Positions 53,885 through 62,283 of a stretch of 64,000 nucleotides of DNA are shown here, piece after piece. The DNA is from Pelagibius sp965227505. Its GTDB lineage: Bacteria > Pseudomonadota > Alphaproteobacteria > Kiloniellales > Kiloniellaceae. The notes below the pieces were generated by a model. That model did no database searches. It saw only the letters and a list, made by a program, of their open reading frames with translations, and was not told where the DNA came from. The position numbers were made by a program, and so were the translations under genes. The stretch's first letter is position 1; each line of letters begins with the position of its first letter. The DNA lies in assembly GCF_965227505.1 (NCBI RefSeq), contig NZ_OZ245757.1, positions 248,001 to 312,000 of the forward strand, in the 5' to 3' direction.

Positions 53885-54529
53885 ATGCGAACACTCATTC
53901 ACTGCGCGGCGCTGTGTTTCGCCATGGGATTCGCAGTCGAGGCCGATGCGGCAACAATGCCCTCGTCCGGCCCGAACCCGGCTTGGACGGAGTCCCAGAA
54001 GTTCGAGTGGTACCTGGGATACATGTCAGACGCCGCTTCGATCTGCCGGGATTACGCAGCGGCCACCCAGTTGGCGGAGGTTGCCAACCTTTCTCCTTAT
54101 GGCCGGATTGGCCTCAGTGCGGTCGGCGTGGATGGGTTTAACGGTGCCGCCTGCGGGCGCATTCGTGGCCGTGTGAAAGAGCTACTGCAAAAGAGAGAAA
54201 CCTACATCCGCTATCTCACGGAAAAGTATGACTGCTCTCCGGACGGGGAATGCCTGGAACCCGGAGTAGATCCCCTCGCCTCCAATCACAGTTGCTCGTC
54301 GCAGGTCGACAAGGCGCTTGAGCGGCTGAACGTTTCGCGCAGCGACGTCGCGCGCATCACCGTTAAGTCGGAGACCGGGCATCTCTATGGCAACACGCCG
54401 GCGCACCAGGCACAGGTGAAGCTCAAAAACTGCGAAGGCACGCTGTTTCTCGACATGTCCGAACAGTGCCGCGTGAAGCAGAGCTATACCCGCGGTGACT
54501 GTGAGATCGCCGGGGTGAGCGCCTACTGA
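53885..54529 (+). CDS. Exported cysteine-containing protein of unknown function
   Basis: 214 aa with a signal peptide (MRTLIHCAALCFAMGFAVEADA). The mature chain carries eight Cys residues (for example SICRDYA, GAACGRIRG, YDCSPDGECLE, NHSCSSQ, LKNCEGT, EQCRVK, GDCEIAG), compatible with several disulphides in the periplasm. No family is recognised. It heads a group of three small exported proteins (next 54697 and 56261). Confidence 0.7.
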   Translation: MRTLIHCAALCFAMGFAVEADAATMPSSGPNPAWTESQKFEWYLGYMSDAASICRDYAAATQLAEVANLSPYGRIGLSAVGVDGFNGAACGRIRGRVKELLQKRETYIRYLTEKYDCSPDGECLEPGVDPLASNHSCSSQVDKALERLNVSRSDVARITVKSETGHLYGNTPAHQAQVKLKNCEGTLFLDMSEQCRVKQSYTRGDCEIAGVSAY

Positions 54530-54696
54530 GGCGGTATCTCGGTTACATGCAGAAGGCGGCGGCGACCTGCCGTCTTGCTCCTCTCAACTGTCGGCCCTCA
54601 AACGCCCCGGCCGTTGAACCATCGCGGCTCCGGCCGCGACTACCTTGCTGAACTCCAGCGCCAGAGGCGCGAGACCAAGTCAGTGAGGTCTTGATT

Positions 54697-55344
54697 ATGC
54701 GTATGAATCCGAGGATTGCCGGTGCCGCTGTGGCAGTGGTTACCGCTCTTTGCCTTGCCCTGCCGGGCGGCGCCAATGCTGAATTCCCGCAACCCGGCGC
54801 CCCGACCGGCATGGCCAGTGGTCTGCCGGACATCATCCCGACCACTTTGGGTTTCTGGGTGAATGGCGGCGGCCCGACCGGCTGGGGCGGCAGCACGACG
54901 ATAGACAATCCGGCCGTGGTCGACGCGGTCCAGATGGGCCCGCAGAACAACATGTGCCGTTTCAGTTTCGCGGCCTATCGCACGCATAACAAGGGCGACG
55001 CTGCTGCCGGCGCTTTCGTCAACAAGGTCTATCGAGATGGCGTTCTGATCCACGTCCAAAACGTGCCTGGCGGGCTGCCGGCCAAGTCCGGGATCGACTG
55101 GAACAAGTTCAGGATCGATCTGAAGGAAGGCATGAACACAATCAAGGTCGATTTCGATGCCAACAAACAGGTGGCGGAGTCCGACGAACAGAACGCCTAC
55201 TCGATCCGGGTTAACGTCAAGATCGATTGCGACGGCGACGGCAGTATCAACGGCGTTGGCGGGTTCCAGGCGAAGCCGGAAAGGCCCGGCCCTGGCGGGG
55301 ATCCGGTCAGGTCTCGCAAGCTGCGCGTAATGCCCCGCAGCTAG
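54697..55344 (+). CDS. Exported CARDB-like protein
   Basis: 215 aa with signal peptide (MRMNPRIAGAAVAVV...ANA). The core, GFWVNGGGPTGWGG, TIDNPAVVDAVQ, CRFSFAAYRTHNKG, INTIKVDF-type ending NTIKVDFDANKQVAESDEQNAYSI, resembles CARDB immunoglobulin-like cell-adhesion domains (hallmark ...D...V.ESDE.N). The tail is Pro/Arg-rich. Start at ATG 54697 with GTGAGG upstream. Function unknown; similar in type to the protein at 56261. Confidence 0.65.
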   Translation: MRMNPRIAGAAVAVVTALCLALPGGANAEFPQPGAPTGMASGLPDIIPTTLGFWVNGGGPTGWGGSTTIDNPAVVDAVQMGPQNNMCRFSFAAYRTHNKGDAAAGAFVNKVYRDGVLIHVQNVPGGLPAKSGIDWNKFRIDLKEGMNTIKVDFDANKQVAESDEQNAYSIRVNVKIDCDGDGSINGVGGFQAKPERPGPGGDPVRSRKLRVMPRS

Positions 55345-55376
55345 ACCCCGCGGTCCCTCCTCTGGCTTCGCCCGGT

Positions 55377-55404
55377 GCCGGCGTCCTGTCCCCAGGACGC
55401 CGGC
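55377..55404 (+). terminator. Terminator after the CARDB-like gene
   Basis: Perfect 12-bp stem (GCCGGCGTCCTG / CAGGACGCCGGC) with a TCCC loop and AACTCTTTG after it. It serves the plus-strand gene and also faces the convergent gph. Confidence 0.8.
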
Positions 55405-55449
55405 AACTCTTTGTGCCAGGGGCTGTCCCTGCGCACGGAAGATCTGCTC

Positions 55450-56142
55450 TCAGATGCCAGGCGATGCAGGAAAGCGCTCCAGAAGCGCCTGCAGTTCGGC
55501 GAAGTGGGCGAAGCGCGCGTGGTGCGGAATCTGTTCGGGCGGGCTTTTGCGATAACCCTCCGTGAACAGCGCGAAGGCGATGCCGGCGGCCTGCGCTGTC
55601 GCAGAATCGACCTCGCTGTCGCCGACGTAAACGATGGCCTCCGGACTCGCCCCTAGGGCCCTTGCAACATGGAGCAGCGGTTCGGCGTCGGGCTTGCGCA
55701 CCGGCAGGCTGTCGCCGCCGACGACAGCCTCGATCGGGTCCGCGAGGCCAAGCTGCGCCAGCACCGCACGGGCCGGTGCCAACGGCTTGTTTGTGCAGAG
55801 GCCCAGACGGTAGCCGGCCCCGGCCAGCGACTGCAGGGTCTGCGGCACGGAGTCGAAGGGGCGCGAGAGGGCGGCGGGCGAGGCCTGATAGATCTGGTGA
55901 AACCGCAGGGTGGCAGCCTGACGCGCCGTGGCGTCCTGCGTTTCCCCGGCCCAGTCGAGCAGCCGTTCCACCAGGGCAGCGACACCGTTGCCGACAAAGC
56001 CCTTCACCGTCGACAGGTCCGGACTGGCATGGCCGCGTTCGGTCAACAGCTTTGCGGCGGCCGTATGGATATCCGGCGCGGAGTCCACCAGCGTGCCGTC
56101 AAGATCGAAGATGACCGCCTCGACGGCCCTGAATTCACGCAC
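55450..56142 (-). CDS. gph: Phosphoglycolate phosphatase (HAD family)
   Basis: 230 aa. HAD motif I AVIFDLDGTLVDSA, motif II LGLCTNKP, Lys in VRKPDAEPL and motif IV YVGDSEVD are intact. It dephosphorylates 2-phosphoglycolate from DNA repair or photorespiratory carbon. Inserted on the opposite strand between two exported CARDB-like genes. Confidence 0.92.
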   Translation of the reverse strand: MREFRAVEAVIFDLDGTLVDSAPDIHTAAAKLLTERGHASPDLSTVKGFVGNGVAALVERLLDWAGETQDATARQAATLRFHQIYQASPAALSRPFDSVPQTLQSLAGAGYRLGLCTNKPLAPARAVLAQLGLADPIEAVVGGDSLPVRKPDAEPLLHVARALGASPEAIVYVGDSEVDSATAQAAGIAFALFTEGYRKSPPEQIPHHARFAHFAELQALLERFPASPGI

Positions 56143-56260
56143 CCCTACCCCTCCTGCGCAGTGTCGGCCGGTTGCGCCTGATTGAACCCGCGGCGCGGAG
56201 GCTCCGACCGATGGTTAACGCCAACACCTTCGGCCGGGCGTGAAACGAAAGGAACGAGCC

Positions 56261-56881
56261 ATGTCCAACAAAGCGATTACCTCCTTAAGCCTGGCGGCCC
56301 TCGCCGCCATGACGCTCGCCGCTGTGCAGCCTTCCGAGAGCCTGGCCGAAAGCTCCGCCAATCAGGCGCGCCCTGCGGCTCAGATGAAGATCGTCAAGCC
56401 GTCCAAGCCACCGCGGACCGCCACCCTCAAGACGCCGTCACGGCCTGAGAGGCCGCGCCCGGGCAGGCAAAGCGGCCCGGACACCCCGAGTCAGATGGCG
56501 AACCTAGTGGTGATTCCCTTCTACAACAATCCACATGGTCTGCCGGAGGGCTTCCCGGAGCATAGCTACTGCGTGAAGAAGCCCACCGGCGGCACGCCGG
56601 TTCAGATCAAGTTCTGGATCCGCAACGCCGGCGGCAGCGACAGCGGCAGCTTCCAGTGGACGCCGAGTTTCCCGACCGCCGGCGCCGCGCCGGCCCAGGT
56701 GGTCCCCAACGTGCCGGCCAACGGTCAGCTGCTGATCACACAAGGTCTGCCGAACGGCTGCTACACGCCCGGCTTTTCCGGCGTTTGCCAGTTCTCCATT
56801 TCCCTCGACGACCACGACGAGGTGGAGGAGTGGAGCGAGGCCAACACCTTCGAGAGCCATTGCGTGAGCCCCGCGGGCTGA
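56261..56881 (+). CDS. Exported CARDB-domain protein
   Basis: 206 aa with signal peptide, a basic/Pro-rich linker (RPERPRPGRQ) and one CARDB-like domain: PVQIKFWIRNAGGSDSGSF, QVVPNVPANGQLLITQGLP, CQFSISLDDHDEVEEWSEAN. Start at ATG 56261 with AAAGGA upstream. Half-site TTAACCAT (minus strand, 56211-56218) lies upstream and is a CtrA-like half-site. Probably periplasmic or surface; the partner is unknown. Confidence 0.75.
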   Translation: MSNKAITSLSLAALAAMTLAAVQPSESLAESSANQARPAAQMKIVKPSKPPRTATLKTPSRPERPRPGRQSGPDTPSQMANLVVIPFYNNPHGLPEGFPEHSYCVKKPTGGTPVQIKFWIRNAGGSDSGSFQWTPSFPTAGAAPAQVVPNVPANGQLLITQGLPNGCYTPGFSGVCQFSISLDDHDEVEEWSEANTFESHCVSPAG

Positions 56882-56889
56882 GCGTTCTG

Positions 56890-56937
56890 GTGTCTGGGCG
56901 TTCGGGTATCTGGGTGTTCGGGTATCTGGGTGTTTGG
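56890..56937 (+). repeat. Short tandem repeat (period 16, three copies)
   Basis: Six consecutive 8-mers alternate between GTRTCTGG and GYGTTCGG types (GTGTCTGG, GCGTTCGG, GTATCTGG, GTGTTCGG, GTATCTGG, GTGTTTGG), giving a 16-bp unit repeated three times. It lies between the CARDB gene and mazG, 55 nt before the mazG start. Slippage-prone; a candidate variable site. Confidence 0.75.
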
Positions 56938-56991
56938 GGGGCCGGTCGCTGCGGGCTGGCTGTAATCCGGCGTATTGGTTAGATTGCGGCC

Positions 56992-57876
56992 ATGTCAGAT
57001 GACCGGCCCCCAGAACCTACTCCAGAACCCGCCCCCGCACCTGCTGCAACCCCCGCTGCCACGCCTGCTCCGATCAACCGCCTGTTGGACGTGATGGCCC
57101 GGCTGCGCGACCCGGAAACGGGATGCCCCTGGGATGTGAAGCAAAGCTTCGCCACCATCGCGCCCTACACCATTGAAGAAGCCTATGAAGTGGCCGACGC
57201 CATCGAACAGGACGATATGGCGGCGCTTAAGGATGAACTGGGCGATCTGCTGTTGCAGGTCGTCTTTCATGCACGCATGGCCGAGGAGGCCGACCATTTC
57301 GCCTTCGACGACGTCGCCGCAGCCATTGCGGACAAGATGATCAGCCGCCATCCCCATGTTTTCGGAGATCACGAGGCGCAGACGGCCGACGACGTCAAGG
57401 TCACCTGGGAAGAACAGAAGGAACGGGAACGCGCCGCCAAGGCCGCCGACAACGGCGGGGGCTCCGTCTCGGCGCTGGACGGGGTTACGGCCGCCCTCCC
57501 CGCCCTGCTGCGCGCCGAGAAGCTGCAGAAGCGCGCCGCAAGGGTTCGCTTCGATTGGCCCGACACCCAGCCGGTCTTCGAAAAGATCGATGAGGAGATC
57601 GGGGAAATCCGGGAAGCCATGGCCGAGGGCGGCGACTCAGACCGCCTGGAAGATGAGGTCGGCGATCTCCTCTTCGTGGTGGTGAACCTGGCCCGGCACC
57701 TGCAGGTCGATGCCGAGACCGCCCTGCGCCGCAGCAACACCAAGTTCGAGCGCCGCTTCCGCGCGATGGAAACACTGCTTCGGGAGACCGGCCGCCGCCC
57801 CGAAGACGAGAGCCTCGAAGCCCTGGAAACGCTCTGGCAGCGGGTGAAGCGCGAGGAGCGCAGCCGCCGGAAGTGA
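56992..57876 (+). CDS. mazG: Nucleoside triphosphate pyrophosphohydrolase MazG
   Basis: 294 aa (a Pro-rich lead of about 25 residues is added). The MazG domain appears twice as NRLLDVMARLRDPETGCPWDVKQ with EEAYEVADAIEQDDMAALKDELGDLLLQVVFHARM, and again DEVGDLLFVVVNLARHL. Hydrolyses NTPs to NMP and PPi (house-cleaning, ppGpp-linked). Start at ATG 56992. Confidence 0.95.
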   Translation: MSDDRPPEPTPEPAPAPAATPAATPAPINRLLDVMARLRDPETGCPWDVKQSFATIAPYTIEEAYEVADAIEQDDMAALKDELGDLLLQVVFHARMAEEADHFAFDDVAAAIADKMISRHPHVFGDHEAQTADDVKVTWEEQKERERAAKAADNGGGSVSALDGVTAALPALLRAEKLQKRAARVRFDWPDTQPVFEKIDEEIGEIREAMAEGGDSDRLEDEVGDLLFVVVNLARHLQVDAETALRRSNTKFERRFRAMETLLRETGRRPEDESLEALETLWQRVKREERSRRK

Positions 57877-58169
57877 TTGCCCTTCCGCTTCGCCTCACTG
57901 TGCAAGGCAGCAACTTTTGATTTAGTCTTTCGCTTAGAGGCCACCTAAGCAAGCCGCTCACTGCATTGATCATTCTTCGCAGGGCGATTTCTGTAGCTCC
58001 AGGCCCCGCAGAATTTCTCTCCAAATCAAGCTCATACGACACAAGCCGCTGGCGCTGGTAACTCTGCGTTGTTTCATGGACTCGTAAACTTCTTTTGGTT
58101 GATTCGCCTTAAAGTAGCGTGCAAGAGTCAGCTGGTGTTCAACCGATAAAATCGAGGGAGTTTATCGCC
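57877..58169. other. Intergenic region before the RTX gene
   Basis: 293 nt, AT-rich compared with the rest. It holds the RTX-gene promoter and a GAGGGAG ribosome site; no gene is recognised. Confidence 0.45.
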
Positions 58170-59990
58170 ATGGCATCGCCGACCTCTTCCACAGCCTCTC
58201 CCGTCTCCTCGACAGCAGCGCCCGGCCCCAAAGAACAAGGCCCCGCTTACGCGGAAACCCTGGAGGGCGTTCCCACGCCGGCTCAGGCTGCGCTCGCCGC
58301 CTTGGTCTCGGGCGATGCCGGCGACAACACCATCAACGGCGGCGCTGCCGATGATCTGATCGAGGGGCTCGCCGGCAACGACCGGCTCTCCGGCGCCGGC
58401 GGCAACGATCAGATCGGCGGCGAACGGCTGCTCGTCGGCGCCGACGGGAACTTCATTGCCTCCTTCCCCAACGAGACGACTGCGCCTGGCCTTCTGGAAG
58501 GCAGCGACTCGATCCTGGGCGGTGACGGCAATGACAGCCTGGCCGGCGATGTTCTCGTTGCCGTGCAGAACGGGACGGCAAGAGCCACCAGCTTGAATGT
58601 CTCGTCAGGCGGCACAGCGGGCGCCGACACGCTGACCGGCGGGTCCGGCGACGATCTGATTGCCGGAGACTCCTTTGCGATCGGAGACCTTGGGGCGGAG
58701 GCCACAGTCCTGAACGACGCCGAAGGGGCAGCGGCGTTCGCGGGCAACGACAGCATCCGCGGCCTGGACAACAACGACACGCTGTCCGGTGATGCTTTCG
58801 CGCTGAGCGATGGCCTCGCGGAAGTGTCGGTTTTCAACGGTGCCCGGTCGGGCGGCGCCGCAGGCAACGACAGTCTGGAAGGCAATGGCGCCAAGGACAC
58901 GATGGCCGGTGACGCCTTGGCCATCAGCACGTCGGGCCAGGCCGTTATCACGCTGACGAACCGGGTCGACGGCGGCACCTCGGGCAACGACCTCGTTGCC
59001 GGAATGGGCGGCAAGAATCTGATGGCGGGTGACGCCCTTGGTATCGGCGATGCGACCTCGACCGTCGAAGTTACCAATATCGCTGACCTCGCGGACGGTG
59101 GTTCCGGCAACGACAGTCTCATCTCCGGCGACAACAATGACACCATTGCCGGCGATGCCCTCATCAAGGGCGGCGGCAGTGCCACGGTCACCAACACCGT
59201 TGCGCTCGGCATCATGGCCTCGGTCGGAAACGACACGATTGAAAGCGGCAACGGCGCCGATCTGGTGTCCGGTGACGCCCTGGCCCAGGACGGCGGGACC
59301 GCAACCGCCGACAATGATATCAACCGCGAGGCTGGAAACGACTTGATTCTGGCGGGCAGCGGCGACGACAGGGTGGCCGGCGACGCCCTCTCCCAGGGTG
59401 GGCATGCCGCGGCTCTTTCCGGCGGCGACGACAGCCTCTACGGCGGCGATGGGGCCGACATCATTGCCGGCGATGCGCTGGCTCTCGGCATGGCGACGGC
59501 CTCGGTTTCCGGCGGTGGCGACGACTTTATCGATGCCGGGGAGGGTAACGACACGGTCTATGGCGATTCCAACGGCAGCGTGACCGGCGGCGGCAACGAC
59601 ACCATTCTCGGCGGTGGCGGGGCCGACGTGATCTACGGGAACTCAGGCGACGACTCCCTCGTCGGCGGCGCCGGAAACGACACCCTGAACGGCGGCGATG
59701 GCAGCGACGTCTTCGTCTATACCGACATCGTGGATGCCGGGGACCTGATCGAAGGCTTCGATGCAACGGGGGCGGACAGCATCGATCTGGACGGACTGCT
59801 CGACAGCCTGGGCGTTGCCGATGCCGACCGCGCCGCCCGCGTCGACGTCCAGCAGGCCGGCACGGGTCAGGATGCCGTCATCGCAGTAGACACAACCGGC
59901 GACGCGGTCTTCGACACCGTTGTCGCCACCGTCACCAATGTGACCGGCGATTTGGATCAGAACGATCTGAACCTCGGGAACCTGGTCTAG
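58170..59990 (+). CDS. RTX-type secreted protein with GDAL super-repeats
   Basis: 606 aa. There is no classical signal peptide: a Ser/Thr/Pro-rich N-terminus is followed by repeats containing nonapeptide-like Ca-binding turns (AGNDSLEGNGAKDTM, GGDGADIIAGDAL, GGAGNDTLNGGDGSDVF). The C-terminal stretch (FVYTDIVDAGDLIEGFD...DSIDLDGLLDSLGV) fits a type I secretion target domain. At least nine units have GDAL/GDAF after the turns and then about 25 residues of alternating hydrophobic/polar sequence; the unit shortens along the chain. Start at ATG 58170. No ABC/MFP/TolC secretion genes lie nearby. Confidence 0.87.
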   Translation: MASPTSSTASPVSSTAAPGPKEQGPAYAETLEGVPTPAQAALAALVSGDAGDNTINGGAADDLIEGLAGNDRLSGAGGNDQIGGERLLVGADGNFIASFPNETTAPGLLEGSDSILGGDGNDSLAGDVLVAVQNGTARATSLNVSSGGTAGADTLTGGSGDDLIAGDSFAIGDLGAEATVLNDAEGAAAFAGNDSIRGLDNNDTLSGDAFALSDGLAEVSVFNGARSGGAAGNDSLEGNGAKDTMAGDALAISTSGQAVITLTNRVDGGTSGNDLVAGMGGKNLMAGDALGIGDATSTVEVTNIADLADGGSGNDSLISGDNNDTIAGDALIKGGGSATVTNTVALGIMASVGNDTIESGNGADLVSGDALAQDGGTATADNDINREAGNDLILAGSGDDRVAGDALSQGGHAAALSGGDDSLYGGDGADIIAGDALALGMATASVSGGGDDFIDAGEGNDTVYGDSNGSVTGGGNDTILGGGGADVIYGNSGDDSLVGGAGNDTLNGGDGSDVFVYTDIVDAGDLIEGFDATGADSIDLDGLLDSLGVADADRAARVDVQQAGTGQDAVIAVDTTGDAVFDTVVATVTNVTGDLDQNDLNLGNLV

Positions 59991-59993
59991 TCG

Positions 59994-60040
59994 ACGGAAA
60001 GAGGGGCCGCAGCGCCTGCCCGGCGCTCCGCCCCTTCCGT
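59994..60040 (+). terminator. Imperfect terminator hairpin after the RTX gene
   Basis: ACGGAA...GAGGGGC pairs with GCCCC-TTCCGT, and AGCGC pairs with GCGCT inside, around a short loop. GC-rich, followed by CCCCC. It lies between convergent genes. Confidence 0.6.
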
Positions 60041-60063
60041 CCCCCGCGTTTCCTCTGCGCCTT

Positions 60064-60555
60064 TTACAGTGAGGCCGCCACCCAGACGCCACCGAACAAC
60101 GCAGCGCCGTAGACCACGTGGTTGACCAGGGCCACCAGCGGCGGCATCCATGGCTTGGGCGCCAGCCGCCCCATGACGCCGATACCCAGGCCCGGCTGCA
60201 TGATGAACCAGGGAATGACGACCGAAGCGGCGCCGAAGACAAGGCCGTTCATCAAGGTCACCGGCCGATCCAGCACGAAGACCATCAGCCCGAGGTAGGC
60301 AAAGCCGTAAACGACGCCGACCAGGTAGTGCATGACCCAGCCGATGGCCGCCTCCCCCGGAACGGCGGCGGTCTGGCCGATCGGACGGTGCACCAACCGT
60401 CCCCGCGGGATGTAGGCGAACCAGCGCCCGATGAGACCCCAGTCCGCTGCTGGAATGCCTGCAACAGCCTGCAGGAGGCGCTGCCAGAGGTCGAGCACGA
60501 CGGTTGCGAAGATCCCGGCAAGGACGGCCTGCAAGAGGAAGTTTTCAAGTGGCAT
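60064..60555 (-). CDS. DUF2938-family membrane protein
   Basis: 163 aa with about four transmembrane segments and the sequence signature of DUF2938 (VVLDLWQRLLQAVAGIPAADWGLIGRWFAYIPRG, IGWVMHYLVGVVYGFAYL, IPWFIMQPGLGIGVMGRLAPKPW). Function unknown. AAAGGGG precedes the ATG. It lies 50 nt downstream of the dehydrogenase gene on the same strand, a possible small operon. Confidence 0.85.
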   Translation of the reverse strand: MPLENFLLQAVLAGIFATVVLDLWQRLLQAVAGIPAADWGLIGRWFAYIPRGRLVHRPIGQTAAVPGEAAIGWVMHYLVGVVYGFAYLGLMVFVLDRPVTLMNGLVFGAASVVIPWFIMQPGLGIGVMGRLAPKPWMPPLVALVNHVVYGAALFGGVWVAASL

Positions 60556-60605
60556 GAAGGGAGCCCCTTTCGTCGCGGCGACCAGGGCTGGCGAAGCCGC
60601 CGGCG

Positions 60606-61475
60606 TCAGTCGTTGGCCACGAGGTGCATCAGGCTGGAAGTGTCCCAGCGATTGCCGCCGCAGGCCTGGACCTGGGCATAGAACTGATCGACCAGCGCCG
60701 TGACCGGCAGGCGCGCTCCGTTGTTCTGGGCCTCGGTCAGGCAGATGCCGAGGTCCTTGCGCATCCAGTCGACGGCAAAGCCGAAGTCGAACTTGCCCTC
60801 ACACATGGTGACAGCGCGGTTGTCCATCTGCCAGGACTGGGCCGCACCTTTGGAGATGACGTCGATCACCTTTTCCATGTCGAGGCCCGCCTTTTGGCCG
60901 AAGTTCATGCCTTCCGAGAGCCCTTGAAGCAGCCCGGCGATGCAGATCTGGTTGACCATCTTGGTGAGCTGGCCCGCTCCCACCGGGCCCATCAGGGTGA
61001 CGGCGCGAGCGAAGGCGTCGATCACGGGGCGGGCCCGGTCGAAGGCGGCCCGCTCGCCGCCGCACATCACGGTCAGCTGGCCGTTTTCCGCGCCCGCCTG
61101 CCCGCCGGAGACTGGTGCATCGATGAAAGCGATGCCGCTTTCCGCCCCCGTGGCCGCCAGTTCCCGTGCCACCTCGGCGGATGCGGTCGTGTTGTCGACC
61201 AGGATGCTGCCTTCGCCCATCTCGGCAAAGGCGCCCTCCCCGCCCAGGATGACGCTGCGCAGGTCGTCATCGTTGCCGACGCAGGAAAACACGATCTCCG
61301 CCCCGGCTGCTGCCTCGCGCGGGCTGGCCGCGGCGCTGCCTTTGTGCTGGCCGGTCCAGGCTTCCGCCTTCGCGGGCGTGCGGTTGTAGACCGTTACGTC
61401 GTGGCCTGCCGCGGCCAGATGTCCGGCCATGGGGAACCCCATGACCCCAAGCCCGATGAAGGCAACCTTGGTCAT
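60606..61475 (-). CDS. 3-hydroxyisobutyrate dehydrogenase-family NAD(P) oxidoreductase
   Basis: 289 aa beta-hydroxyacid dehydrogenase. N-terminal nucleotide site KVAFIGLGVMGFPMAGHLAAAGHDVTVYNR; substrate/catalytic region FIDAPVSGGQAGAENGQLTVMCGG and GAGQLTKMVNQICIAGLLQGLSEGMNFG (with catalytic Lys). Start at ATG 61475. Could act on 3-hydroxyisobutyrate, glycerate semialdehyde (GarR-type) or another small hydroxyacid. Confidence 0.9.
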   Translation of the reverse strand: MTKVAFIGLGVMGFPMAGHLAAAGHDVTVYNRTPAKAEAWTGQHKGSAAASPREAAAGAEIVFSCVGNDDDLRSVILGGEGAFAEMGEGSILVDNTTASAEVARELAATGAESGIAFIDAPVSGGQAGAENGQLTVMCGGERAAFDRARPVIDAFARAVTLMGPVGAGQLTKMVNQICIAGLLQGLSEGMNFGQKAGLDMEKVIDVISKGAAQSWQMDNRAVTMCEGKFDFGFAVDWMRKDLGICLTEAQNNGARLPVTALVDQFYAQVQACGGNRWDTSSLMHLVAND

Positions 61476-61729
61476 CGTCGAAGTCTCGCTTTTGCTTTGC
61501 TGTGGTTTCTCTGCGTGGGACGTGAGGCGACTGGCCGCGAGCCTAATGAGAGCCTCTCCGGCCCGCAAGACACCACGACGCAGACCAGCCTTGTAAGGCT
61601 AGCAGGACGGGTGAACTTCGCAGGAAGGGCCGGAGGGCCCCGGTTGTCGTGAATTCTTCATCTGTGCCAGGATGATCTGTACCAGGATGCGGCGCAGGCG
61701 GAGCCGAACCGACAGGAGCGGTGGGGGCC

Positions 61730-62116
61730 ATGCTCAGAGTTGCAGCGTTTTCCGGCAAGGGCCGGGGTGTGGAAGCAATCCGGCCGATCGTCGGAGGTAC
61801 GCTGATGGAGCGGGCGCCAGGCCTCCGGCTGCCGGGCGACCAGCGGCATCTGATCGATCGGACCGCCCTGTTCCCGTACTATTTCGCCGACCCTTCCACC
61901 TTTGCTGTGCAGGAAACATACGATTGTCTGCTGGCTTTCGGATGTCTGACCTGTTGCAACCACGCCGACGACCCCAATGCGGCCGTGTCCTGGAAAGAAG
62001 ACGGCATCGGCCTCTGGGCCGAACTCCATGCCTTGAGGGACATTGCCGCGGCGGAAGAGGTCACACTCCGCTACACCAACATAGCCGAGTATCGCGCCGC
62101 GGACCTGATTATCTAA
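61730..62116 (+). CDS. Small SET-domain protein
   Basis: 128 aa. Compact SET fold: GKGRGVEAIRPIVGGTLMERAP, the NHxxxPNA-like motif CCNHADDPNAAVSW and AAEEVTLRYTN near the C-terminus. SET proteins methylate lysine using S-adenosylmethionine; bacterial substrates are mostly unknown. The start was set at ATG 61730 (AGGAG 11 nt upstream); a GTG at 61721 is too close to the ribosome site. Confidence 0.8.
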   Translation: MLRVAAFSGKGRGVEAIRPIVGGTLMERAPGLRLPGDQRHLIDRTALFPYYFADPSTFAVQETYDCLLAFGCLTCCNHADDPNAAVSWKEDGIGLWAELHALRDIAAAEEVTLRYTNIAEYRAADLII

Positions 62117-62283
62117 CGGCGCGATTACCCGGCCCCCGCATCACCTGTAAGTATATGTCCTGCGGGGACTTTTCTGTTCTGGAAAGGAAAATTAAACCTA
62201 GTCCGTGATTGAATCCCAGTGTCGGCGGGCACACTGGCCCGTCTCTCCGCCGAGCGGAAACAGGGGCGATTGGGACCTTCTCG

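Noticed and set aside
53452..53898. Open frames on both strands before the eight-cysteine protein
   Set aside because: Composition is arginine/proline-rich without a domain, and neither frame has a convincing ribosome site; the region may be degraded but no gene can be named.
58330..59700. Tandem DNA repeats in the RTX gene as a VNTR or CRISPR
   Set aside because: Repeats are in frame and degenerate at DNA level; they encode protein turns, with no uniform spacers.
61669..61699. Imperfect direct repeat CTGTGCCAGGATG / CTGTACCAGGATG before the SET gene
   Set aside because: Only two short copies with a mismatch and no dyad; likely chance or minor slippage.
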